Positions 8,935 to 17,401 of a stretch of 64,000 nucleotides of DNA are shown piece after piece. The stretch is from an uncultured Lachnospiraceae bacterium (lineage in GTDB: Bacteria > Bacillota > Clostridia > Lachnospirales > Lachnospiraceae). Under the pieces are notes generated by a model. It was not told the origin of the DNA. It was given only the letters and a program-made list of their open reading frames with translations, and searched no databases. Position 1 is the stretch's first letter. Each line of letters opens with the position of its first letter. The stretch covers positions 61,500-125,499 of the forward strand of contig CAMQTN010000001.1 of the NCBI GenBank assembly GCA_947037115.1. The letters are read 5' to 3'. Both the position numbers and the translations under genes were made by a program.

Positions 8935-9819
8935 ATGGAAAAAGAGATCGGCGCATTTATCGCGTATTTACATAATGTGAAGAATACCTCCGGCAATACG
9001 GAGATGTCTTACAGAAGAGATTTGGAGAAGGTACTGCATTTTATGGCTTCAAGGGATATCCATGAGGTCAGGGATGTGACGGCGCAGGATCTGGCGGACT
9101 ATGTGAAGTACCTGGAGGACAATAAGTTTGCGGCGGCTACCGTCTCCCGCAACATTGCGTCCCTGAAGGCGTTCTATCACTATATGGTGCAGGAGGGGCT
9201 GGTGGAGGAGGATATCTCCGATAAGCTCAAAGCCCCTAAGATCGAAAAAAAGGCGCCGGAAATCATGACGCCCGATGAGGTGGTGCGTCTTCTGGACCAG
9301 CCCTCGGGAGACAGTCCTAAAGAGATCCGTGACAAAGCTATGTTAGAGCTGCTCTATGCCACGGGAATCCGGGTGACGGAGCTGATCACGCTGACCCTTT
9401 CCGATATCAATATGCAGATGAGTTTTATCCTCTGCCGCGACCGCAACAAGGAGAGAATCATTCCCTTCGGTGCGGCGGCAAGGACGGCGATGGAGCGCTA
9501 TTTAAACGGTACCCGGGAAGAGATGCTTGAGAATAAAAAGTCGGATGTGCTTTTTGCAAACTGTTCCGGACAGCCTATGAGCAGACAGGGTTTCTGGAAG
9601 CTGATCAAACATTACGCAAAGAAGGCGGATATTCAGGCGGATATCACACCCCACACACTGCGGCACTCCTTTGCGGCGCATCTGGTGGAGAATGGCGCGG
9701 ATTTAAGAAGTGTGCAGGAGATGCTGGGACACTCCGATATTTCTACCACGCAGATCTATGCAAACCTGAATCATAATCATATCAGAGAGGTGTACGCGAA
9801 GGCGCATCCGCGCGGATAG
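8935..9819 (+). CDS. xerD: Site-specific tyrosine recombinase XerD
   Basis: Resolves chromosome dimers at dif together with XerC. About 294 residues from the ATG at 8935, the usual XerD length; the longer ORF starts inside the -10 box of its own promoter. N-terminal SAM-like core-binding domain (residues 1-85, with TVSRNIASLKAFYHYM), then the catalytic domain with R146 in TGIRVTEL, H240-R243 in HTLRHSF, LGHSDISTT, and nucleophile Y275 in QIYANLNH. All catalytic residues are present. The partner of spoIIM upstream matches the conserved spoIIM-xerD neighbourhood. Confidence 0.93.
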   Translation: MEKEIGAFIAYLHNVKNTSGNTEMSYRRDLEKVLHFMASRDIHEVRDVTAQDLADYVKYLEDNKFAAATVSRNIASLKAFYHYMVQEGLVEEDISDKLKAPKIEKKAPEIMTPDEVVRLLDQPSGDSPKEIRDKAMLELLYATGIRVTELITLTLSDINMQMSFILCRDRNKERIIPFGAAARTAMERYLNGTREEMLENKKSDVLFANCSGQPMSRQGFWKLIKHYAKKADIQADITPHTLRHSFAAHLVENGADLRSVQEMLGHSDISTTQIYANLNHNHIREVYAKAHPRG

Positions 9820-9868
9820 ACGGAGTAAATTCCTGTAGAATGAACTTCTGTTAAAGGGGCATGGGACT

Positions 9869-10150
9869 GTATACAGAATATTCATTTTAGATGACGTGTT
9901 TATCACTTTTTCCCTACAGCCCGTTTTGCTGGATATCGGGCTTCCATTCTATAACGGATACTACTGGTGCGGAGAGAACCGTAAGATCTCGCAGGTGCCG
10001 GTGGTATTCTTCTCGTCGGCTTCCGACAACATGAATATCATTATGGCAATGAATATGGGAGGCGATGACTTTGTCAGGAAACCTCTTGACTTTGGTATGA
10101 AATCGTACTATACTCTCTTTGGTACGATTTCATACCAATTTGTTGTCTAA
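9869..10150 (+). pseudogene. Internally deleted response-regulator receiver remnant
   Basis: The frame from 9869 reads VYRIFILDDV, the typical start of a BceR/VanR-like response regulator but with GTA where ATG is expected. It then jumps to PVLLDIGLPFYNGYYWC, holding the phospho-Asp region, and continues through MNMGGDDFVRKPLDF with the conserved Lys. About 30 residues between the acidic pair and the phospho-Asp are missing, and the sequence diverges after KPLDF into the inverted repeat at 10092. No DNA-binding domain and no kinase gene follow. I read this as a decayed gene, not a small functional protein. Confidence 0.8.
10092..10138. repeat. 17-bp perfect inverted repeat at the end of the receiver remnant
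   Basis: TTGGTATGAAATCGTAC (10092-10108) and its exact reverse complement (10122-10138) flank a 13-base loop. The left arm lies where the receiver coding sequence should go on, so the repeat marks the break point. It is 36 bases before the MarR gene and could act as an operator or terminator, but has no T-tract. Confidence 0.85.
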
Positions 10151-10173
10151 AGAAACCACAGGGGATTCTGCTT

Positions 10174-10626
10174 ATGAACACATATTCTTCCAAAGATCTG
10201 AAACGATATAACTATCTGGCGGGCGAGATTGAGGCGGCCTACCATGAAACCAATATGAAGTTAAAGATATCTGACAGCGCCATGGTTATTCTCTATGCGA
10301 TCTGCGATCAGGGGGATTCCTGTCTGCTTCGGGATATCTGCCGCAATTTTTGCATAAGCAAGCAGACGGTCAATTCGGCCCTGCGCAAGCTGGAAGCGGA
10401 GGGAGCGGTTTATCTGGAGGCCGCAGACGCCAAAAATAAGAGAGTCTGCCTTACGGAGCAGGGGAAGCGTCTGTCAGATCGGACTGCCAGAAAGATGATC
10501 GAGATTGAAAATGATATTTTTTCTTCCTGGCCGGAGGAAGAGGTGGAAAAGTATCTGGAACTGACAGAACGCTATCTGCATGATTTTAAAGTGAGAATCG
10601 GGAAATTGGAACATGAAACTTTTTGA
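10174..10626 (+). CDS. MarR-family transcriptional regulator
   Basis: Winged-helix repressor of 150 residues. The DNA-binding part is residues 45-100: LRDICRNFCISKQTVNSALRKLEAEGAVYLE with the wing DAKNKRVCLTEQGK, a standard MarR pattern. Flanking helices would form the dimer. Start ATG follows CAGGGGATT. It lies 36 bases upstream of a MATE exporter and probably controls that operon in response to a small molecule, as is common for MarR-MATE pairs. The 17-bp inverted repeat just upstream is a candidate operator. Ligand unknown. Confidence 0.9.
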   Translation: MNTYSSKDLKRYNYLAGEIEAAYHETNMKLKISDSAMVILYAICDQGDSCLLRDICRNFCISKQTVNSALRKLEAEGAVYLEAADAKNKRVCLTEQGKRLSDRTARKMIEIENDIFSSWPEEEVEKYLELTERYLHDFKVRIGKLEHETF

Positions 10627-10662
10627 GAGAATAGAGTTATGTAAACTACAAGGAGCAGGAAC

Positions 10663-12003
10663 ATGAAAAAAACATTGATTCAATTAAGTGACCACTTTAC
10701 CTATGCGAAATTGCTGCGGTTTACCTTCCCTTCGATCGCTATGATGGTGTTTACATCCATTTATGGTGTGGTGGATGGCTTTTTTGTATCCAATTTTGCG
10801 GGGAAGACGGCTTTCGCAGCCATCAATCTTGTCATACCTTTTATCATGATTCTGGGCGGCATGGGATTTATGGTCGGCACCGGCGGCACGGCGCTCGTTT
10901 CTCTGGTGCTGGGACAGAATGACAGGGAGCTGGCAAACCGCTATTTTTCCATGATGATCTACCTGACCGTGATCATGGGAATCGTCCTGTCGGGGGTGGG
11001 CTTTCTTCTGATCCGTCCGGTTGCGGGGCTGCTTGGCGCTACGCCGGAAATGATGGGCGACTGTGTGCTTTACGGCAGGATTACGATCGGATTCACCACG
11101 GCCTTTATGCTGCAAAACGTTTTCCAGAGCTTTCTGATTGCGGCCGAGAGACCGAAACTTGGTCTGGCGGCGACGGTGGCGGCAGGCGTGACAAACATGA
11201 TTCTGGATGCTGTCTTTGTGGGAGTCTTCCGGTGGGGCGTCGCCGGAGCGGCGCTGGCGACAGGGTTAAGCCAGTGCGTGGGAGGCCTTCTGCCCCTGCT
11301 TTATTTTATCCGTCCCAATACCAGTCTGCTGCGGCTGTCAGGGACGAGGCTGGAACTTAGGCCGCTTCTACAGGCCTGTGCCAACGGTTCCTCCGAGCTG
11401 ATGAGCAATGTCTCTGCCTCCGTCGTAAGTATGGTCTACAATTTTCAGCTGCTGAAGTATCTGGGGGAGAACGGTGTGTCGGCCTATGGCGTCCTGATGT
11501 ACGTGCAGTTCATTTTTGTGGCGATCTATATCGGCTATGCGGTGGGAGCAGCGCCCATTGTCAGCTTCCATTACGGCGCGGGAAATGAGGCGGAACTTAA
11601 AAATATGTTCCGGAAAAGTTTATGTCTGGTGTGGAGTGCAGGTGTGGTCCTGACAGTTCTGGCTTTTGGACTGGCGTCACCGCTGGCGCAGATTTTTGTC
11701 GGCTACGACGCGGAGCTGTTTGCGCTGACCAGACATGCCTTCCAGCTGTTTGCCTTTTCCTTCCTGCTGGCAGGTTTCAATATTTTTACTTCCTCGTTTT
11801 TTACTGCCCTGAACAACGGCGGGGTCTCGGCGGCCATATCTTTTATGCGGACGCTGATTTTCCAGACGGCTTCGGTATTGATTCTGCCGCTTCTTTTCGG
11901 TGTGGACGGTATCTGGTGGGCCATCACGGCGGCAGAGATTTTCGCCTGTGTCCTCTCGGCCGGATTTTTGACGGCCAAGCGGGGAAAATACCACTATATA
12001 TAA
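10663..12003 (+). CDS. MATE-family efflux transporter
   Basis: Cation-coupled multidrug exporter of the inner membrane, 446 residues with about twelve hydrophobic segments in two homologous halves. The first half opens LLRFTFPSIAMMVFTSIYGVVDGFFVSNFAG and the second has the matching pattern starting near residue 235 (ELMSNVSASVVSMVYNFQLLKYLGENGVSAYGV). Start ATG follows AAGGAGCAGGAAC. It is the second gene of a MarR-MATE operon. Substrate cannot be read from sequence. Transcription ends at a hairpin shared with the convergent aroF gene. Confidence 0.92.
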   Translation: MKKTLIQLSDHFTYAKLLRFTFPSIAMMVFTSIYGVVDGFFVSNFAGKTAFAAINLVIPFIMILGGMGFMVGTGGTALVSLVLGQNDRELANRYFSMMIYLTVIMGIVLSGVGFLLIRPVAGLLGATPEMMGDCVLYGRITIGFTTAFMLQNVFQSFLIAAERPKLGLAATVAAGVTNMILDAVFVGVFRWGVAGAALATGLSQCVGGLLPLLYFIRPNTSLLRLSGTRLELRPLLQACANGSSELMSNVSASVVSMVYNFQLLKYLGENGVSAYGVLMYVQFIFVAIYIGYAVGAAPIVSFHYGAGNEAELKNMFRKSLCLVWSAGVVLTVLAFGLASPLAQIFVGYDAELFALTRHAFQLFAFSFLLAGFNIFTSSFFTALNNGGVSAAISFMRTLIFQTASVLILPLLFGVDGIWWAITAAEIFACVLSAGFLTAKRGKYHYI

Positions 12004-12035
12004 AAAGGGGCTGCCGGCGGACGGCGGGCATGGAA

Positions 12036-12059
12036 AAGGGAGAGCATCAGCTCTCCCTT
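12036..12059. terminator. Shared terminator between the MATE gene and aroF
   Basis: AAGGGAGAGC-ATCA-GCTCTCCCTT, a perfect 10-bp stem, sits between the convergent genes and includes the last bases of aroF. It reads as a terminator from either side; the T-tract is short. Confidence 0.75.
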
Positions 12060-13086
12060 ATTCATATTCTGCAATATCATAAATCAGCTTTTCGGAAGCC
12101 TCCCAGCCCAGGCAGGGATCGGTGATGGACTTGCCGTAGACGCCGCCGCCGATTTTCTGGCAGCCCTCCTCGATGTAGCTTTCGATCATGACGCCCTTGA
12201 CCATATTGTGGATGTCGCCGTTTAACTTGCGGCTGTGCATCACTTCCTTGACGATACGGATCTGCTGTTCAAACTCCTTGTTGGAGTTGCTGTGGTTTGC
12301 GTCGATGACGCAGGCCGGATTGACCAGATCGTAATCCTGATACAGGGTAAAAAGAGTGTTTAAATCCTCGTAGTGATAGTTCGGAATACTTCTGCCGTGC
12401 TTGTTGACAGAGCCGCGCAGGACGGCGTGGGCCAGCGGATTGCCTTCGGTGCGGACCTCATACCCTCTGTAGGTGAAGTCGTGGGGGCGCTGTGCCGCGT
12501 AGATAGAGTTCAGCATGACAGAGAGTGTGCCGCTGGTAGGGTTTTTCATACCGGCGGGTACACCGAAGCCGCTGGCTGTCATGCGGTGATGCTGGTCTTC
12601 CACGGAGCGGGCGCCGATAGCCACGTAGGAGAGAATGTCTTCCACATAGCCCCAGTTGTCGGGATAGAGCATCTCGTCCGCCGCAGTCAGCCCGGTTTCC
12701 TCTATGGCGCGGATTTGCATCTTGCGCATGGCGATCAGGCCGCTGGTGAAGTCGGGTTTCTTTTCGGGGTCGGGCTGGCTGACGATTCCCTTGTAACCTT
12801 CCCCCGTGGTGCGGGGTTTGTTGGTGTAGATGCGGGGAATCAGGATCAGCTTGTCCTTCACTTTCTCGTTGACCCGTGCAAGCCGGTTTACATAATCACA
12901 GACCGCCTCTTCGTTGTCTGCGGAGCAGGGGCCGATGATAACGATAAATTTATTACTTTTACCGGTGATGACATCCCGGATCTCAGCATCGCGCTCTTTT
13001 TTGATCTGTACCAGATGTTCCGGCATGGGAAACTGTGCGCGGATTTCGTCAGGTGTCGGTAATTTTGCTACATAATGGAAAGACAT
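12058..13086 (-). CDS. aroF: 3-deoxy-7-phosphoheptulonate (DAHP) synthase, class I
   Basis: First enzyme of the shikimate pathway, condensing phosphoenolpyruvate and erythrose-4-phosphate. The 342-residue protein carries class I AroF/G/H motifs: IIGPCSADNEEAV near 50, PRIYTNKPRTTGEGYKG, the PEP/phosphate loop GMKNPTSGTL, RGYEVRTEGNPLAHAVLRG and the metal-binding VIDANHSNSNK. No chorismate mutase domain is attached. The leader is about 110 bases and contains GC-rich complementary stretches. Feedback type (Phe or Tyr) is not readable. It is monocistronic, convergent with the MATE operon. Confidence 0.95.
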   Translation of the reverse strand: MSFHYVAKLPTPDEIRAQFPMPEHLVQIKKERDAEIRDVITGKSNKFIVIIGPCSADNEEAVCDYVNRLARVNEKVKDKLILIPRIYTNKPRTTGEGYKGIVSQPDPEKKPDFTSGLIAMRKMQIRAIEETGLTAADEMLYPDNWGYVEDILSYVAIGARSVEDQHHRMTASGFGVPAGMKNPTSGTLSVMLNSIYAAQRPHDFTYRGYEVRTEGNPLAHAVLRGSVNKHGRSIPNYHYEDLNTLFTLYQDYDLVNPACVIDANHSNSNKEFEQQIRIVKEVMHSRKLNGDIHNMVKGVMIESYIEEGCQKIGGGVYGKSITDPCLGWEASEKLIYDIAEYE

Positions 13087-13202
13087 GTCTTTTACTCCTC
13101 TGTAATCGTTGATTTCCGCGGGCGGTGAGCCAGACGCCGTGTCTGCACGGACATTTGGCGAATGCCGCGGGGGCCTTTGACTTTTCTGGCAAAAACACCT
13201 AT

Positions 13203-13231
13203 ATTATAGTATATTGATTCAGGAATGGCAA
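13203..13231 (-). promoter_or_regulatory. Promoter of aroF
   Basis: On the minus strand TTGCCA, 17-base spacer, TATAAT. The transcript would have a leader of about 110 bases with two CCGCGG palindromes and a GTCCGTG-CAG-ACACGGC hairpin before the ribosome site AGAGGAG. The -35 lies in the last codons of the flippase gene. Confidence 0.7.
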
Positions 13232-14628
13232 GAGGCGGGCGCTTTTCGGGAGACATGAAGCGCGGACACAGTGCACAGCAGTGTCTGTAACATCTGGCTG
13301 GCAAGCATCCCCCACAGGTATCCCTGTATGCCGAAGCGGGGGATGGCAAAAAAGACGAACAGCAGGCGCAGCAGGAGGCTTACCACACTGAACAGGAAGG
13401 TCTGAACCGTTTTGCCGATTCCGTTCAGGATGCTGTTTAGCATGCTGGCGATGTACATGAAAGGGCACAGAAAGCTTAGGGTCAGGATAAAGCTGCCTGC
13501 GAGCTCAGAGCCATAGAGCAGACGGCCGGCTGCTCTTCCGAAAAGGAGAAACATGGCGGTACAGGCAAAACCCAGAAGCAGACAGCTGCGGATCGAGGTC
13601 AGGATGGCCCGTTTTACCGCTGCCTGATTGCCGTTTGCATCCGCCTCGGAGACGATGGGCAAAAGCAGTACGGAGATGGAGTTGGTGACAGCGGAGGGAA
13701 ACAGGATAAGTGGCAGGCTCATTCCGGTCAGAACGCCGTAGACGCCCAGCGCGTCCGCATTGCTCAGCCCATATGCCATCAGGCGGTTGGGAATATAGAT
13801 GGCCTCCACACTCTGCAGCAGATTGATGACCAGGCGGTTGGCGGACAGGGGGACGGCCAGCTGCAGGAGTCGTCCGCAGATGTGTCGGTATGTGGAGAAT
13901 ACGGTCGAAAGGGCAGGCGAATGTCTTACGGGGACAGGAAATGCCTGGGGTGTCCGTCTGTAGGGGCTGGCGGGAAATACATGGTGCGCGCGGGCCAGAA
14001 TCGCCACCACTGAGACGATCATGGAGGCGCTTTCCCCGATGACAAGTCCGGCTACGGCGAAGCTGATCGTAGGGGTAAGGCCGTGTCTCTGGCAGATAAA
14101 GTAAATCAGGTATACGCTGCCCACGCGGCAGACCTGTTCCGCAAGCTGGGAAAAGGCAGGGATAGCGGTTTTCCTGATGCCGTAAAAGTAGCCGTTGATG
14201 CAGGAGTGCACACTGGCCATGGGAATGGAGAGGGCAATGATGCGAAGCAGGGGAGCGGTCCGCTCTTCCAGCAGAAAAGTCACAGCGATCTGGTCTGCGT
14301 ACAGGTAGATCGCGGATGCACAGACTGCGGACAGGAGCATGGCCAGAAGGAAACCTGCCCAGAGTGTGCGGAAGGAGCTTTTGTAGTCGCGGGTGCTCGT
14401 CTCGCTTGCCACATACTTGGAGATGGCAGTCTGGATGCCCGACACTGTGAGGGAGAAAGACAGTGCCAGTACGGGGGAAATAAGCTGATAAATACCCATA
14501 CCCTCCGCGCCGAATACATTGGAGAGAAAAACCCGGTAAAAAAAGCCGATGAAGCGGCTGACTAATCCGGTCAGAGTGAGAATAAGGGTTCCGGTTATCA
14601 GGGGATGCGTCCATTTCTTAAACGTCAT
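13219..14628 (-). CDS. SpoVB/MurJ-like polysaccharide flippase (MOP superfamily)
   Basis: Membrane protein that probably flips lipid-linked cell-wall or spore-cortex precursors. From the ATG at 14628 (MTFKKWTHPLITG) it has about 469 residues and 12-14 hydrophobic segments; the 87 extra residues of the ORF track upstream of this ATG look like translated non-coding sequence. The start LITGTLILTLTGLVSRFIGFFYRVFLSNVFGAEGMGIYQLI is characteristic of the SpoVB/YtgP group. The promoter region on the minus strand carries a sigma-E-like pair of boxes, consistent with spoVB. YtgP or another MurJ-type flippase is the alternative. Confidence 0.85.
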   Translation of the reverse strand: MTFKKWTHPLITGTLILTLTGLVSRFIGFFYRVFLSNVFGAEGMGIYQLISPVLALSFSLTVSGIQTAISKYVASETSTRDYKSSFRTLWAGFLLAMLLSAVCASAIYLYADQIAVTFLLEERTAPLLRIIALSIPMASVHSCINGYFYGIRKTAIPAFSQLAEQVCRVGSVYLIYFICQRHGLTPTISFAVAGLVIGESASMIVSVVAILARAHHVFPASPYRRTPQAFPVPVRHSPALSTVFSTYRHICGRLLQLAVPLSANRLVINLLQSVEAIYIPNRLMAYGLSNADALGVYGVLTGMSLPLILFPSAVTNSISVLLLPIVSEADANGNQAAVKRAILTSIRSCLLLGFACTAMFLLFGRAAGRLLYGSELAGSFILTLSFLCPFMYIASMLNSILNGIGKTVQTFLFSVVSLLLRLLFVFFAIPRFGIQGYLWGMLASQMLQTLLCTVSALHVSRKAPASCHS

Positions 14629-14640
14629 AATGCACCATTT

Positions 14641-14669
14641 TTTGTATGTGATATGCTTTATGTTTATGC
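14641..14669 (-). promoter_or_regulatory. Possible sigma-E-type promoter of the SpoVB-like gene
   Basis: Minus strand GCATAAA, 14-base spacer, CATACAAA, resembling the Bacillus sigma-E pattern (-35 with ATA core, -10 CATACA). The -10 is only about 12 bases upstream of the ATG, which would give a very short leader. A weak match by eye. Confidence 0.35.
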
Positions 14670-14735
14670 GGTAAAGGAAAAGAATAGAATTTTGAAACCG
14701 ATATAGTGTGGGCTTGTTGAGAAAGGGAAAACGCC

Positions 14736-16301
14736 ATGAAGTGGAATAAAAAAACGGTACTGATATTGGGACTGGCGGTATGCCTGTTTCTGGCGTCAAC
14801 GATCCAAACCGGCAGGTTTGCCTCGCAAAACAGAGCTCTGCTTGTGGAAAACGGGGAATTGTCCGTTGTTTTTTCCGCTGCCATGGCAAAGAACCTGGCG
14901 GTAACGGAGGGGTTACAGGCGCAGCCTGACGGAGCCGTATCTCTGGAAGAAGAGTGGCTTGAGAGTGGGTTCCACAAAAAGGGAGGCGTCTATCTGGTTG
15001 ATAGCAGCTATGAGTTACGCAGGATGCAGAGCCTGATAGAGAATGGGGAGGAGATCGAACCGGGAGTGCCTGCCGCGACGGCGTCTTACCGCCTGCGGGG
15101 AGACGTGGAGATAGGAAACAACAGCCTGTTTTCTATTGGAACGAAGGAGAATCCCTTTGGCGGTGTTTTTGACGGGGACGGACACCGTATCACGGGGCGT
15201 TTCCTCCTGGAAGACGGCGCGGAAGTGCCGGAGGATATGCTGTTTTATACGGATGCATCGGCACAAATAGAGAATCTGAAGATTTACAATGATCTTAGCG
15301 GCGGAGAAGTTTTTTTTAAGGTGGAAGACCTTCGGGGGTGTGAGGAACTGGAAAGCGATCTGGCGGAATATCCGGGATGTTCGATCCATTTAGAGATGAC
15401 AGGCTGGGATCTGGATGCAGGGCGGATTGTAGAAGTACTTCGCGGATATTGGGAAGGTATGACGGAGGACGGCGATTATGTCAGCGCGACTTTTTACCCG
15501 GATATGGATGAGAAGACTGCCAATGCAGAGGATTATACTGAGAGCGTGCAGGCGGCTCTGTGCGCGCTTGCCGGAGAGGAATATGCAGGGGCGGTAGAGG
15601 AGGCTTTGGAAAAGGAGGAGGGGTATCTCTGGTTTCTTCGCCTGGAACGGGTCGGAGGGCTGGTCTGCTGCTCCTTTGAGATCGGAGAGCCGGTATACGC
15701 ACCGGATACCTACTATTATGAGGGGGATAACATCGTTTACACGAATGCGGGCTACTATATCGCCGTGAGCGGAGAGTGGGAAAGAAAGGAGATTTCCTGT
15801 CAGTGTCTGCGTGTCCCTTATACACAAATGGTACATAGATGTATTGGGACCGGTGGAACCTATCGCGTGGAGGAGGTCGACCTTAATTTTGACGGAAAAC
15901 ATGATCTGTTAATCCATGAAGGGTATTCTGGCGGAACCGGGGGACAATGGGGCAATTACCGCGCCGCTGTCTGGGAGGAGGAGACTGGAACGTTTGTCTG
16001 GTTTCCTTCCTTGCCGGAACAGATTACCTCGTGCGAATTTGACGGCAGAAGGGTGGTATGTAACTGGCGGTCCGGATTATCCTATCAGGTTGTAGAAGTA
16101 TATGAGGTCGTAAACGGGGAATATGTCTGTACAAGAAAGCTGGTCTACCAGTCGGAGTTGACAGAGGGAGGCTGTTTGGAGGAGTTTTCCTATTATGAGA
16201 TGGGAGAGCTTGTGGAAACCCATCGCTTTTCAAATGAGGAGGAAATGGAAGCATTGACGGATGAGCTGTATTCGGATATGAATTACTGGCCGAAAGGATA
16301 G
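14736..16301 (+). CDS. Secreted/anchored protein of unknown function with C-terminal FG-GAP/XAC2610-like region
   Basis: A 521-residue protein I do not recognise as a whole. Residues 1-25 are an export signal or membrane anchor ([19 protein letters not shown]). Around 130-150, [16 protein letters not shown] resembles a GLUG/beta-helix repeat unit. The C-terminal third ([24 protein letters not shown], then [17 protein letters not shown]) resembles calcium-binding FG-GAP-like or XAC2610-like beta domains. The protein is very acidic. Start ATG follows GAGAAAGGGAAAACGCC. It runs directly into mnmA (11-base gap), but a functional link is unlikely. Probably an extracytoplasmic beta-rich protein; ligand unknown. 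Confidence 0.75.
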   Translation: MKWNKKTVLILGLAVCLFLASTIQTGRFASQNRALLVENGELSVVFSAAMAKNLAVTEGLQAQPDGAVSLEEEWLESGFHKKGGVYLVDSSYELRRMQSLIENGEEIEPGVPAATASYRLRGDVEIGNNSLFSIGTKENPFGGVFDGDGHRITGRFLLEDGAEVPEDMLFYTDASAQIENLKIYNDLSGGEVFFKVEDLRGCEELESDLAEYPGCSIHLEMTGWDLDAGRIVEVLRGYWEGMTEDGDYVSATFYPDMDEKTANAEDYTESVQAALCALAGEEYAGAVEEALEKEEGYLWFLRLERVGGLVCCSFEIGEPVYAPDTYYYEGDNIVYTNAGYYIAVSGEWERKEISCQCLRVPYTQMVHRCIGTGGTYRVEEVDLNFDGKHDLLIHEGYSGGTGGQWGNYRAAVWEEETGTFVWFPSLPEQITSCEFDGRRVVCNWRSGLSYQVVEVYEVVNGEYVCTRKLVYQSELTEGGCLEEFSYYEMGELVETHRFSNEEEMEALTDELYSDMNYWPKG

Positions 16302-16312
16302 GAGATATGACG

Positions 16313-17401
16313 ATGAAAAAAAAAGTAGTGGTAGGGATGTCCGGCGGGGTGGATTCCTCGGTGGCGGCACTTTTATTAAAGAGACAGGGTTATGACGTGG
16401 TGGGGGTCACCATGCAGATCTGGCAGGATGAGAGCCCCTCTGAAACAGCTGATCAGGGCGGCTGCTGCGGTTTTGGCGCGGCGGAGGATGCAAGGAGGGT
16501 TGCACAGATACTGGATATCCCTCATTATGTGATGAATTTCCGGCAGGAATTCCGGGAAAAGGTGATGGATTATTTTGTGGCGGAGTATCTGGCGGGCAGG
16601 ACGCCCAACCCATGCATTGCCTGCAACCGCCATGTGAAATGGGAGTCCATGTTGCACAGGAGTCTGGAGATCGGGGCGGATTATATCGCCACCGGCCACT
16701 ATGCCAGGGTTTTCAGGCTCGCAAACGGCAGATATGCCGTCAAAAATTCTGTGACGGCGAAAAAAGACCAGACCTATGCGCTGTACAGCCTGACCCAGGA
16801 CCAGCTTGCCCGCACCCTGATGCCGGTGGGGGATTACACGAAAGAGGAGATCAGACAGATGGCACAGGAGGCCGGGCTTTTTGTGGCCCATAAACCGGAC
16901 AGTCAGGAGATCTGCTTTATTCCCGACAACGATTATGCCGCCTTTATCGACAGGGAGGCGGGAGAGCGCGTTCCGAAACCGGGAAATTTTGTGACGAAGG
17001 ACGGTGAAGTGCTGGGCTCCCATCTGGGAATTACCCATTACACGGTGGGACAGCGCAAAGGCCTGAATCTGGCCATGGGGCGTCCTGTGTTTGTCACAGA
17101 AATCAGGCCTGATACGGACGAGGTGGTGATCGGTGAGGCAGACGAGGTGTTCGGGACAGCGCTTGTCTGCAGTCATATCAATTATATGGGGATGGAAGAT
17201 CTGCAAAAGCCGAGGGAGGTGCTTGCAAAGATCCGCTACGCCCATGCAGGCGAGAGATGTGTGATTGAGAAGACAGGGGAAGACCGGATCCGGTGTGTGT
17301 TTGAAAAGCCCGTCCGCGCCATCACGCCGGGACAGGCGGTGGTGTTTTACGAGGACGGGTATGTGCTGGGCGGTGGAACCATCATTGGACGGCCGGACTG
17401 A
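16313..17401 (+). CDS. mnmA: tRNA-specific 2-thiouridylase MnmA
   Basis: Puts sulfur on C2 of wobble uridine 34 of tRNA(Lys/Glu/Gln), using ATP and a persulfide relay. PP-loop SGGVDSSV near residues 9-16. The two catalytic cysteines are C101 in [12 protein letters not shown] and C201 in [16 protein letters not shown] and GQRKGL motifs are also present. I choose ATG 16313 because AGGAG stands 8 bases before it and only 2 before the ATG at 16307. The 362-residue length is normal. The last 20 bases overlap, antisense, the end of the GGDEF gene on the other strand. Confidence 0.96.
   Translation: MKKKVVVGMSGGVDSSVAALLLKRQGYDVVGVTMQIWQDESPSETADQGGCCGFGAAEDARRVAQILDIPHYVMNFRQEFREKVMDYFVAEYLAGRTPNPCIACNRHVKWESMLHRSLEIGADYIATGHYARVFRLANGRYAVKNSVTAKKDQTYALYSLTQDQLARTLMPVGDYTKEEIRQMAQEAGLFVAHKPDSQEICFIPDNDYAAFIDREAGERVPKPGNFVTKDGEVLGSHLGITHYTVGQRKGLNLAMGRPVFVTEIRPDTDEVVIGEADEVFGTALVCSHINYMGMEDLQKPREVLAKIRYAHAGERCVIEKTGEDRIRCVFEKPVRAITPGQAVVFYEDGYVLGGGTIIGRPD

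Noticed and set aside
9896-10150. 84-codon ORF as a small functional response regulator
   Set aside because: Lacks the start codon, part of the receiver and the output domain; better explained as a pseudogene.
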